Source of the DNA: a bacterium
GTDB taxonomy: Bacteria; Bacillota; Clostridia; Christensenellales; UBA1242
DNA length: 34,135 nucleotides
Direction of reading: 5' to 3'
NCBI GenBank assembly: GCA_024692805.1
Contig: JAILMD010000062.1
Coordinates: forward strand, 1-34,135
In this document: one piece after another, positions 7,560-14,817 of the stretch
How positions within the stretch are numbered: the stretch's first letter is position 1
Layout: each line of letters starts with the position of its first letter
Position numbers and translations under genes: made by a program
Notes under the pieces: generated by a model
What the model was told of the DNA's origin: nothing
Databases searched by the model: none
What the model saw: only the letters and a program-made list of their open reading frames with translations

Positions 7560-8981
7560 ATGTTGAGTTATAGAAGTGTAAATTTAAATAACTTTAAAAA
7601 ATTTATTGACCTTGTTAATAATGTAAATTTTAAAGACAAAAAAGAGTATATGAATGCATTAGAATATGTAACAAGTGCTCTTGATTTTTGCGTTAATAAA
7701 AATAATCAGTTAAGCCAGGCCCAAGCCAATGTTGTTGCAACTGTTTTAACAAAGTTAATTGCAACTGATATGAATCTTAACGTTAATGTTGATTTTGACT
7801 TAAATCAAACTTCAACAGTTCCTGTTTGTTATTATCCTCAAACTAGAACTGTTTTGTTTTATTATTTCAATAATAGCGTTCAAAGAAATAATGTTTGCGC
7901 TGAACTTGTTAAAGCGTTTAATGTTCCTAATATTTCATCAAAAGAGGGTGCTAAATATGAGGCTTATGCTTGGCTTCTTCAATCAATTGGTCATGAATTA
8001 AGGCACGCAATTCAAGACGATTATTTAAATAAGAAAATTAAAATAACGATTAATAATGACGAAGATAAATTTGTTTTTGGACAAGTTGTTAACGAATATA
8101 GAGCAGTTGTTCATAAGTTTGCTGAAATTTTATATAACAAGCATCACGACGATTTCTTATTTGAAAAGGAAGCAGATTTCTTTGGATATCGCTGTTTCTG
8201 TGATAACGCAAATAAATTTATTGAATCACCATATTATATGAGCACTGTTAGAGTTTTTAAACTTTATGGGTTGAACCAAGGCCGACAACTTAAATCGCAA
8301 TCTTATTCTAGCATTATTGAAAGAGTTTATGTTAATTCATTTAAAGATAGGTTTGATTCAGCTCAAACAAACGCTGAAAAGAAGGCAGTTTTAAATGAGT
8401 TTACTAACGAGATGACGGCGGACCTTGATAGAATTTTAAAACAGCCTGAAGTTGATGAATTGTTAAGCCATTATCCTGAATTAAAAAATGTTTTCTCTAA
8501 TAACGGTGAGGTTAAAGATTTGACTTACTTTATGAGGCAATACAGCAGGAATATGGAAATTTTAGAGCATAGCACTGATAAGGCAAACGCTAGGCAGGTT
8601 AAACAAGATTTTGTTAAAAGATTAAATAGATATTTAGCAGGCAATGATGTTGCAAGATATACTTACTCAATGTTCTTAGCTATTAAGAATAATGATGTTA
8701 ATGCGTTAGATCTAGATGGAATAAGAAAATTTATTTCAAAGTCACACGATAATCAAATTTGCTTGGGTAGTTCTATTGATAAGTTTGTTGATTTAATGTT
8801 AAGAGATTATATTTATTCAATTAACATAGACGAACGACAAAGTTTTTATCATGATTATGGCTTGTTTGTTGATGCGGTTTTCAATCAAAAAGGTTTAAGA
8901 GATGAAATTGATGAGTCACTTTTTGAAATAAACAAGCATCTTTATAAAGAAAACGTTTTTGGTAAAGAACTTAGAAAATAA
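7560..8981 (+). CDS. Putative zinc metalloprotease-like protein of unknown family
   Basis: This 473-residue soluble protein has no signal peptide or membrane helix. It contains an HExxH zinc motif, H145-E-L-R-H149, in the sequence SIGHELRHAIQD. About 50 residues later comes FEKEADFFGYRCF (201-213), where E202 or E204 could be the third zinc ligand as in gluzincins. The C-terminal half is helical and charged. I do not recognise the family, and proteolytic activity is inferred from the motif alone. The start is the ATG at 7560; an in-frame TTG at 7530 would place the TATAAT inside the gene. There is no ribosome site. It is a single gene between two terminators, downstream of spoVG. Confidence 0.85.
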   Translation: MLSYRSVNLNNFKKFIDLVNNVNFKDKKEYMNALEYVTSALDFCVNKNNQLSQAQANVVATVLTKLIATDMNLNVNVDFDLNQTSTVPVCYYPQTRTVLFYYFNNSVQRNNVCAELVKAFNVPNISSKEGAKYEAYAWLLQSIGHELRHAIQDDYLNKKIKITINNDEDKFVFGQVVNEYRAVVHKFAEILYNKHHDDFLFEKEADFFGYRCFCDNANKFIESPYYMSTVRVFKLYGLNQGRQLKSQSYSSIIERVYVNSFKDRFDSAQTNAEKKAVLNEFTNEMTADLDRILKQPEVDELLSHYPELKNVFSNNGEVKDLTYFMRQYSRNMEILEHSTDKANARQVKQDFVKRLNRYLAGNDVARYTYSMFLAIKNNDVNALDLDGIRKFISKSHDNQICLGSSIDKFVDLMLRDYIYSINIDERQSFYHDYGLFVDAVFNQKGLRDEIDESLFEINKHLYKENVFGKELRK

Positions 8982-9006
8982 AATATGGCTTAGGCCATAT
9001 TTTTTA
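8981..9006 (+). terminator. Intrinsic terminator after the HExxH gene
   Basis: The stem ATATGGC/GCCATAT (8983-8989 with 8994-9000) has the loop TTAG and a T tract. It begins on the last base of the stop codon. Confidence 0.85.
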
Positions 9007-9040
9007 TTCCAAAAATATTAGGTTAATCATAAAATGAAGT

Positions 9041-10396
9041 ATGAATATTTATGGCAAAAGGATTCACTTTATTGGAATTGGTGGAATCAGTTTAAGTTGT
9101 TTAGCAAAGATTAGTTTAAATAGGGGCGCTATTGTTTCAGGCTCTGATATTGCAGTTAATGAAGAAACCAAAACGCTAGAGAGTTTGGGGGTTAAGGTTT
9201 TTTATAAGCACGAAGCAAATAATGTTTTAGGGGCAAACATTATTGTTTATTCAAGCGCGATAAGTGAAGACAATATTGAACTTAAAAATGCGCAAGAATT
9301 AGGGTTAATCATATTAAAAAGGGCAGAATTTTTGGCTAAAATTGCAAGTGAGTATAAAACAACCATAGCAATTAGCGGAAGCCATGGCAAAACAACAACA
9401 ACGGCAATGGTTGCGAATCTTCTAATTTCGGCAGGTCTTAATCCAACTGTCCATTTGGGTGGAGAATATAGTAAGATAGGTGGAAACACGTTGATTGGCG
9501 GAAATGATTATTTCGTTACTGAGGCTTGCGAATATAAAGACAATTTTTTATATCTAAAACCTCAAATTAGCGTTTGTTTAAACGTTTGCGCTGATCACCT
9601 TGACTATTTCAAAAATCTGCAAAATTTAAGATGTTCATTTAAAAAATTCGTAAATTTAAATAAAAATGGCATTGTAATTTGTAATGCTGATGATGAGTTT
9701 TTATCAAAACTTCATAGTAATTTAACCTTTTCAACAGAAAATAGGGGCGATATTTGCGCTGTTAATGTTTATGAATATATTGCTGGTAAGTTTGCCTTTG
9801 ATGTTATTTGTGATGGGGCAACGTTAGGGAGAATAAAACTTAATGTTTATGGCAAGCACAATATCTTTAATGCGCTTGCAACGATTTGCGTTGGAAACGC
9901 GCTAAATATTAACTTTAATGTTATAAAAAGAAGTCTAGAAGAATTTAGTGGTGTTGATAGGCGTTTTCAAGAGGTTGGCGAAATTAACGGCGCAAAAATA
10001 ATTTCAGATTATGCCCATCATCCTGATGAGATCAAATCTAGCATTTTTAGCGCGAAAATGATAGCAAAAAATAAAGTAATTGCAGTTTTTCAACCACATA
10101 CTTATACCAGAACGCAGAGTTTTATGGGCGAATTTGCTAAAAGTTTGAGCCTTGCAGACAAGGTTGGGGTTTATAAAATATACCCCGCAAGAGAAGAAAA
10201 AATCGAAGGTGTGTCAAACATAACACTTTCAAATGAAGTAAACAAAATTAAAAAAATTAGTTCATATTTAAATGACTTTGATGAGTTAATTGCGTTTATT
10301 TATAATCATTGTAAAAAGGGAAATGTTGTTTTAATTATGGGCGCAGGAGACTATGTTAACGTTATAAATAAGTTAAAATTTGACCCAAAAGCATAA
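9041..10396 (+). CDS. murC: UDP-N-acetylmuramate--L-alanine ligase
   Basis: This 451-residue Mur ligase adds L-alanine to UDP-MurNAc, the first amino-acid step of cytosolic peptidoglycan precursor synthesis. The N-terminal nucleotide-binding fold starts HFIGIGGISLSCLA, the ATP-binding loop is GSHGKTTTT at about 113-121, and the C-terminal ligase domain has DYAHHPDEI. Length is normal. The ATG at 9041 has no clear ribosome site; a TAAAAT box (9030-9035) ends five bases before it, with a poor -35, so a leaderless start is possible but less certain than for its upstream neighbour. Confidence 0.96.
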   Translation: MNIYGKRIHFIGIGGISLSCLAKISLNRGAIVSGSDIAVNEETKTLESLGVKVFYKHEANNVLGANIIVYSSAISEDNIELKNAQELGLIILKRAEFLAKIASEYKTTIAISGSHGKTTTTAMVANLLISAGLNPTVHLGGEYSKIGGNTLIGGNDYFVTEACEYKDNFLYLKPQISVCLNVCADHLDYFKNLQNLRCSFKKFVNLNKNGIVICNADDEFLSKLHSNLTFSTENRGDICAVNVYEYIAGKFAFDVICDGATLGRIKLNVYGKHNIFNALATICVGNALNINFNVIKRSLEEFSGVDRRFQEVGEINGAKIISDYAHHPDEIKSSIFSAKMIAKNKVIAVFQPHTYTRTQSFMGEFAKSLSLADKVGVYKIYPAREEKIEGVSNITLSNEVNKIKKISSYLNDFDELIAFIYNHCKKGNVVLIMGAGDYVNVINKLKFDPKA

Positions 10397-10435
10397 TTTT
10401 TGTTATTAAGAAAAAACTATTTATGAGGCGAGATT

Positions 10436-10528
10436 ATGTTGTTTATTCCAAAAAACTATGACATTTCAGAATATATGAGAGAAGGGAGCGTTGATACTTA
10501 CGTTTTTTGCGCCCCTGAAACCATTTAA
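10436..10528 (+). CDS. Possible 30-residue peptide or gene remnant
   Basis: A short reading frame beginning MLFIPKNYDIS and ending CAPETI runs in the 208-base gap between murC and rpmE. GAGGCGAG lies six bases before its ATG, which is a reasonable ribosome site. The sequence has no membrane segment or signal peptide. The start faintly recalls the opening of DUF1015-type proteins, so it could be the stub of a decayed gene, but I cannot support that. It may also be chance. Confidence 0.25.
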   Translation: MLFIPKNYDISEYMREGSVDTYVFCAPETI

Positions 10529-10545
10529 AAAAAATCGTAAAACAC

Positions 10546-10574
10546 TTGACAATTATGCGTTTTTAGGCTAAAAT
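10546..10574 (+). promoter_or_regulatory. Sigma-A promoter of rpmE
   Basis: Consensus TTGACA (10546-10551) and TAAAAT (10569-10574) are separated by 17 bases. The leader of about 24 bases carries GGAGG and is too short for an L31 autoregulatory structure. Confidence 0.85.
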
Positions 10575-10604
10575 TAACGAGCAATTAGATTTGGAGGACG
10601 CATT

Positions 10605-10811
10605 ATGAAAGAGAATATTCATCCAGATTATCATAAAGTTACAGTTAAATGTGCGTGTGGTAACGAATTTGAAACTGGCTCAACTAAGAGTGGAGATGTT
10701 ATTAAAGTTGATATTTGCTCAAATTGTCACCCTTACTTTACAGGGGCTCAAAAGATTGTTGATGCTGGCGGAAGAGTTGATAAATTTAAGAAACGTTACG
10801 GCAACAACTAG
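10605..10811 (+). CDS. rpmE: Ribosomal protein L31 (zinc-binding, type A)
   Basis: This 68-residue L31 sits at the bridge between ribosomal subunits. It is the zinc-containing C+ form: C16-x-C18 and C38-x-x-C41 form the zinc site, and the family segment IHPDYHKVTVKCACGNEF is present. The C-terminus GGRVDKFKKRYG is typical. TTGGAGGACGC provides a strong ribosome site. The order rpmE-prmC-prfA is widely conserved in Firmicutes. Confidence 0.97.
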   Translation: MKENIHPDYHKVTVKCACGNEFETGSTKSGDVIKVDICSNCHPYFTGAQKIVDAGGRVDKFKKRYGNN

Positions 10812-10820
10812 CTTATAACT

Positions 10821-10872
10821 GCAGGCTTAGCCTGCTTATTTTCGTGTGGTTTTTTCTACACGAATTTTTTTT
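10821..10872 (+). terminator. Tandem hairpins with terminator after rpmE
   Basis: A first hairpin GCAGGC/GCCTGC (10821-10826 with 10830-10835) is followed by a 9-bp stem starting TTCGTGTGG (10841-10849 with 10856-10864, one G-T pair), a six-T loop and a T run to about 10872. The second is a strong intrinsic terminator. It ends only 7 bases before the prmC ATG. Confidence 0.85.
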
Positions 10873-10878
10873 AAAATT

Positions 10879-11700
10879 ATGAAATTAAGAGATTTAACCA
10901 ACTTAATTAAAAAAGATTTTGTTGCTCACGGAATTGATGATGTTAGTGAGGCAGATTTTTTAGTTGCTGTTTGTTTAAATAAAAAAAGAAATGACGTTTA
11001 TTCTGATGACGATTTAGCAAAAAAACAAGAAAGGTTGGTGCTTAAATGGGCAAGAAAGAGAATAAAAGGAATTCCATTATCTGAAATTTCACATAAACAA
11101 AACTTTTATGGAAGAGATTTCTTTGTTAATAAAAATTGCTTAACGCCAAGGCCTGAAACTGAAGAACTTGTTTTGCTTGTTAGCAAAAATGATAGTAGTA
11201 AAAGTGTTTTAGATTTATGTTCGGGAAGTGGGGCGATAGCAATAACGCTTAACCTTGAATTTGGATTTAATTGTTTTGCTAGTGACGTTAGCGCGAAAGC
11301 CTTAAAAGTTGCTAAGTTTAATGCAAAAAAGCTTGGTTCAAATGTTAAGTTTGTTAAGTCTAACTTATTTGAGAAAATAAACCAAAAATTTGACATTATT
11401 GTTTCAAATCCGCCTTATGTAACCAATGAGGAATATAAAGTTCTTGACAGAACTGTTAAAAACTATGACCCTAAAATTAGTTTACTTGCGGGCGAAAATG
11501 GGCTATATTTTTATAGGAAGATAATTTTAGATGCGCCTAAATATTTAAATAAGGGCGGAAAGATTTATTTTGAAATTGGTGAAAGTCAGGCTAGCGCCAT
11601 TTCAAGTTTATTAGAGCGTGATTTTGAAGAAATTAATGTGATTAAAGATTTGGAGGGCAAAGATAGGATGATTTGCGCCAAATTAAAGGAGAATTTATGA
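10879..11700 (+). CDS. prmC: Release factor glutamine methyltransferase
   Basis: This 273-residue SAM-dependent enzyme methylates the glutamine of the GGQ motif in release factors RF1 and RF2. The N-terminal helical domain is followed by the SAM-binding motif DLCSGSGAIA (112-121) and the catalytic NPPY (177-180). Its substrate, RF1, is encoded directly downstream, and the stop and next start overlap (ATGA). The start ATG at 10879 gives the usual N-terminus (MKLRDLTNLIKK). It lies just after the U-tract of the rpmE terminator and has no ribosome site, so how it is expressed is unclear. An in-frame GTG at 10846 lies within the hairpin and is unlikely. Confidence 0.95.
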   Translation: MKLRDLTNLIKKDFVAHGIDDVSEADFLVAVCLNKKRNDVYSDDDLAKKQERLVLKWARKRIKGIPLSEISHKQNFYGRDFFVNKNCLTPRPETEELVLLVSKNDSSKSVLDLCSGSGAIAITLNLEFGFNCFASDVSAKALKVAKFNAKKLGSNVKFVKSNLFEKINQKFDIIVSNPPYVTNEEYKVLDRTVKNYDPKISLLAGENGLYFYRKIILDAPKYLNKGGKIYFEIGESQASAISSLLERDFEEINVIKDLEGKDRMICAKLKENL

Positions 11701-12764
11701 TAGAAAAATTAAAGGCACTAAAAGTTAAGTTTTTAGAATTAACAGAAAAAACTAGTGACCCTGAAGTTTTAAAAGATCAAGAAACTTGGCAAAAATATTG
11801 TAAAGAAAGGGCAGAGCTTGAGCCCATTGTTGAGAAGTTTGATGAATATACTAAATGTGAGAAAGATTTGGCCGAGTCAGAAGAAATGCAAAAAATTGAA
11901 ACTGACCCTGAAATGCTTGCCTTACTTGAAGAAGTTTGGCAAACAAGCAAAAAACGTCTTGGCGAAATTGAACACGAGCTTAAGGTTTTATTATTGCCTA
12001 AAGATGAAGATGACGATAAAAACGTTATTATTGAGATAAGGGGCGGTGCTGGTGGTGATGAAGCAGCACTTTTTGCAGCAGAACTAAAAAGAATGTATGG
12101 ACTTTATGCTGATTCTCATAGGTTTACTATTGAAGAGCTTGATGGAAACTATACTGAAGGTGGCGGAGTTAAGGAAGCGTCATTTATGGTTAAAGGAAAG
12201 GGAGCCTTTTCAAAATTTAAGTTTGAAAGTGGAGTTCACAGGGTTCAAAGAGTTCCCGAAACTGAAAGCCAGGGCAGAGTTCACACTTCAACTGCAACCG
12301 TTGCTGTTTTACCAGAAGCAACAAACGTTAACATTGAAATAAACGAAAAAGACCTTGAAATTGTCACATATAGAAGTGGTGGCGCTGGCGGACAGCACGT
12401 TAATAAAACAGAAAGCGCAATAAGAATAACTCATAAACCAACAGGAATAATTGTTGCTTGCCAAGATGAAAGAAGCCAAGTTAAAAATAAAGAAAAAGCG
12501 TTAAACTGGCTTAAAGCAAAACTTTATGATTATTACCAAGGTCAAGCAGATGCTGAATATGCCGAAAAGCGTAAAACACAGGTTGGAACGGGTGATAGAA
12601 GCGAAAAGATTAGAACTTATAACTTCCCACAAAACCGCGTAACTGACCACAGAATTAACTTAACTCTTTATAACCTAACTAACTTTATGAACGGAGATCT
12701 TGACGAGATGGTTCAGGCGCTTCAGGTGGCGGATCAACAGGCTAGGTTAGCCAAACTAGATTAA
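11697..12764 (+). CDS. prfA: Peptide chain release factor 1
   Basis: This 355-residue RF1 ends translation at UAA and UAG codons. The codon-recognition tripeptide of the PxT type is P187-E-T189 (RVPETESQGRVHTS), which marks RF1 rather than RF2. The catalytic GGQ is at 231-233 in SGGAGGQHVNKTESA. Length is normal. AAAGGAG lies just before the ATG at 11697, which overlaps the prmC stop; an upstream in-frame TTG at 11673 is not needed. Confidence 0.97.
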   Translation: MIEKLKALKVKFLELTEKTSDPEVLKDQETWQKYCKERAELEPIVEKFDEYTKCEKDLAESEEMQKIETDPEMLALLEEVWQTSKKRLGEIEHELKVLLLPKDEDDDKNVIIEIRGGAGGDEAALFAAELKRMYGLYADSHRFTIEELDGNYTEGGGVKEASFMVKGKGAFSKFKFESGVHRVQRVPETESQGRVHTSTATVAVLPEATNVNIEINEKDLEIVTYRSGGAGGQHVNKTESAIRITHKPTGIIVACQDERSQVKNKEKALNWLKAKLYDYYQGQADAEYAEKRKTQVGTGDRSEKIRTYNFPQNRVTDHRINLTLYNLTNFMNGDLDEMVQALQVADQQARLAKLD

Positions 12765-12890
12765 AAACTTTTAAATTTGGCGACCTTAACCAAAATTAAA
12801 AAAGCACGAACCGAACGCGAGTACAATGAGTACACTTATTCGGTATCGCGCTTTTTATTTTGCTCCATCTCATCCAAATTTAAAAGTTTT
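12764..12890. repeat. 127-bp nested inverted-repeat element between prfA and uvrC
   Basis: The outer arms are a perfect 17-bp inverted repeat (12764-12780 with 12874-12890). Inside lies a second, imperfect inverted repeat: about 12791-12814 pairs with about 12840-12863, containing AAAAAGC/GCTTTTT, CGA/TCG and ACCGAA/TTCGGT around a loop of roughly 23 bases that holds two GAGTAC copies. The inner hairpin ends in a T-rich tract and could serve as the prfA terminator. The core is clearly more GC-rich than its surroundings. This may be a small dispersed repeat (MITE- or REP-like) or a structured RNA. Confidence 0.75.
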
Positions 12891-12915
12891 AAGAGTTATT
12901 TTTTATTTAATTCTA

Positions 12916-12943
12916 TTGTTAAAAGTTAAAAAATTGGTATAAT
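12916..12943 (+). promoter_or_regulatory. Promoter of uvrC
   Basis: TTGTTA (12916-12921), a 16-base spacer and consensus TATAAT (12938-12943). The ATG at 12951 follows after 7 bases with no ribosome site, a leaderless arrangement. Confidence 0.75.
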
Positions 12944-12950
12944 TAAATTG

Positions 12951-14774
12951 ATGAAAAACGTAAATATTGAAAAACTTCAAAATAAAGTCAAAAGTTTGCC
13001 ACTAACTAGTGGTGTTTATTTGATGAAAAATGAAAATGGCGGAATTATTTACGTTGGTAAGGCAAAGCGCCTAAGAAACAGGGTTAAAAGTTATTTTGAT
13101 AACAGCCCCAAAAACATTAAAACTCAAATTATGGCTAGCCAGGTTTATGATTTTGATTATATTTTAACCGATAGCGAACTTGATGCCTTTAACCTTGAAA
13201 ATACGCTGATTAAAAAATATAAACCAAAATATAATATCTTGCTTAAAGATGACAAGAGTTTTCCTTATATTTATATCAACAGGGAGGAAAAGTTTCCACG
13301 TGTTCAAGTTGTTCGTCGTCCTAAAATTAGCAAAGGGCTTTTTGGGCCTTTTGTTACCGGAATGAACGTTTATGATATTCTTGATTGCATAAAAAGTGCA
13401 TTTAAAATAAGAAGGTGTAACTCAGATTTTTCAAGGGTTAAAAAGACGAGAGCTTGCCTTCACGGCGAACTTGGCGAATGCTCAAAGCCTTGTGTTAATG
13501 CTGTTAGCGAAAGTGAATATAACACGATAATTGATGACGTTTGCGACTTTTTAAACGGAAACACTAAAAAGATAAGAACGCTTTTAACTGAGAAAATGCA
13601 ACAATTTAGCGACACTGAGCAGTTTGAAAAAGCCATTGAAATTAGGCGCGAACTCAGCGTTATTGACCTTCTAGATAAAGAAATCTTAACTGATTTAATT
13701 GGAACAAAGGCTATTGATGTTTTCGCGCTTAGCCAAACTGATGAGCTCTCAGACTTTAATGTTATGATGATAAGAAATGGAAAAAACGTTGGGCAAATTA
13801 ATTTTCCAAGCACTATAACTTTTGATGACGTTAGTGAAGCGCTAACTTCGTTTATTGGAAGGTTTTATGCTAGTGCGGGGGCGCTTCCAAAAGAAATAGT
13901 TTGCGCCGAAATTTCTAGAGAACAGGCTGATTTAATTGAAAAATTATTTGAACAAAACTTTGGCGTTAATGTTAAAGTTACAATTCCATCAAAGGCAACA
14001 AAACTTCACCTTTGTGAGAATGCAAAGCGAAATGCTAGCGAATATGTTTTGCATTCTCAAGACAGAATTGCGCGCCATAACAAGTTAACTAGGGAAGCCG
14101 AAATTGAACTTGCGAAAATCTTAAAAATTGGTAACGTTTCAAGAATTGAAGGCTATGATATTTCAAACATAAGCGGGAAAGATAGCGTTGCTAGTATGGT
14201 TGTTTTTGTTGATGGCGAACCTGCTAAAAGCGAATATAGAAAGTTTAAAATTAAAACGGTTGAGGGGGCTGATGATTATGCAAGCCTTGCTGAAACGCTA
14301 TCAAGAAGGCTAACTCGCCTTAAAAACGGCGAGAAAAATTGGGCAGTTGCGCCAGACGTAATACTTATTGATGGTGGCCTTGGCCAACTTCACGCAGTTA
14401 GCAAAGTTTTAGATGAGTTTAATCTAAACATAAGCGTTATAAGCCTTGCTAAAAAAGACGAAGAAGTTTTTGTTACTGGGTCAAATATTCCGCTTGCGCT
14501 TCCAAGAGATAATGTTGCGCTTAAACTATTACAAAGGGTTAGAGATGAATCACATAGGTTTGCCGTTTTATATCACAGGCTTGCTCGAAGCAAAAACTAT
14601 AAGAGTATGCTTAGTGAAATTGAGGGGATTGGTAAACTTAGGCAAAACAATCTTTATAAAGAGTTTAAAACTGCTGAAGCCATAATGAACGCTAGCGTTG
14701 GTGAGTTAGCGAGAGTTGAGGGAATTGGCGAAAAAACGGCAGAGATTATTTATAAATCACTTCATAAAGATTAA
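12951..14774 (+). CDS. uvrC: Excinuclease ABC subunit C
   Basis: This 607-residue subunit makes the 3' and 5' incisions in nucleotide excision repair after UvrAB damage recognition. The N-terminal GIY-YIG nuclease is seen as GVY (21-23) and YVG (34-36), a UVR helical domain that contacts UvrB is near 205-240 (QFEKAIEIRREL), the endonuclease-V-like domain includes EGYDISNISG and LIDGGLGQL, and tandem helix-hairpin-helix motifs end the protein (EIEGIGKLR, VEGIGEKTA). I prefer the ATG at 12951 over the adjacent TTG at 12948. It appears to be a single-gene unit. Confidence 0.97.
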   Translation: MKNVNIEKLQNKVKSLPLTSGVYLMKNENGGIIYVGKAKRLRNRVKSYFDNSPKNIKTQIMASQVYDFDYILTDSELDAFNLENTLIKKYKPKYNILLKDDKSFPYIYINREEKFPRVQVVRRPKISKGLFGPFVTGMNVYDILDCIKSAFKIRRCNSDFSRVKKTRACLHGELGECSKPCVNAVSESEYNTIIDDVCDFLNGNTKKIRTLLTEKMQQFSDTEQFEKAIEIRRELSVIDLLDKEILTDLIGTKAIDVFALSQTDELSDFNVMMIRNGKNVGQINFPSTITFDDVSEALTSFIGRFYASAGALPKEIVCAEISREQADLIEKLFEQNFGVNVKVTIPSKATKLHLCENAKRNASEYVLHSQDRIARHNKLTREAEIELAKILKIGNVSRIEGYDISNISGKDSVASMVVFVDGEPAKSEYRKFKIKTVEGADDYASLAETLSRRLTRLKNGEKNWAVAPDVILIDGGLGQLHAVSKVLDEFNLNISVISLAKKDEEVFVTGSNIPLALPRDNVALKLLQRVRDESHRFAVLYHRLARSKNYKSMLSEIEGIGKLRQNNLYKEFKTAEAIMNASVGELARVEGIGEKTAEIIYKSLHKD

Positions 14775-14783
14775 GTTATTTAT

Positions 14784-14812
14784 TTGACAATAAATTTTAA
14801 GAATAATATAAT
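14784..14812 (+). promoter_or_regulatory. Consensus sigma-A promoter of the secreted protein gene
   Basis: A perfect TTGACA (14784-14789) and perfect TATAAT (14807-14812) are spaced by exactly 17 bases. ATG codons follow 5 bases (14818) and 11 bases (14824) later, so the transcript would start at or between them. Confidence 0.9.
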
Positions 14813-14817
14813 TAAAG

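Noticed and set aside
12826..12942. 38-codon frame inside and past the nested inverted repeat
   Set aside because: It has no ribosome site, runs through the hairpin and the uvrC promoter, and shows no coding character.
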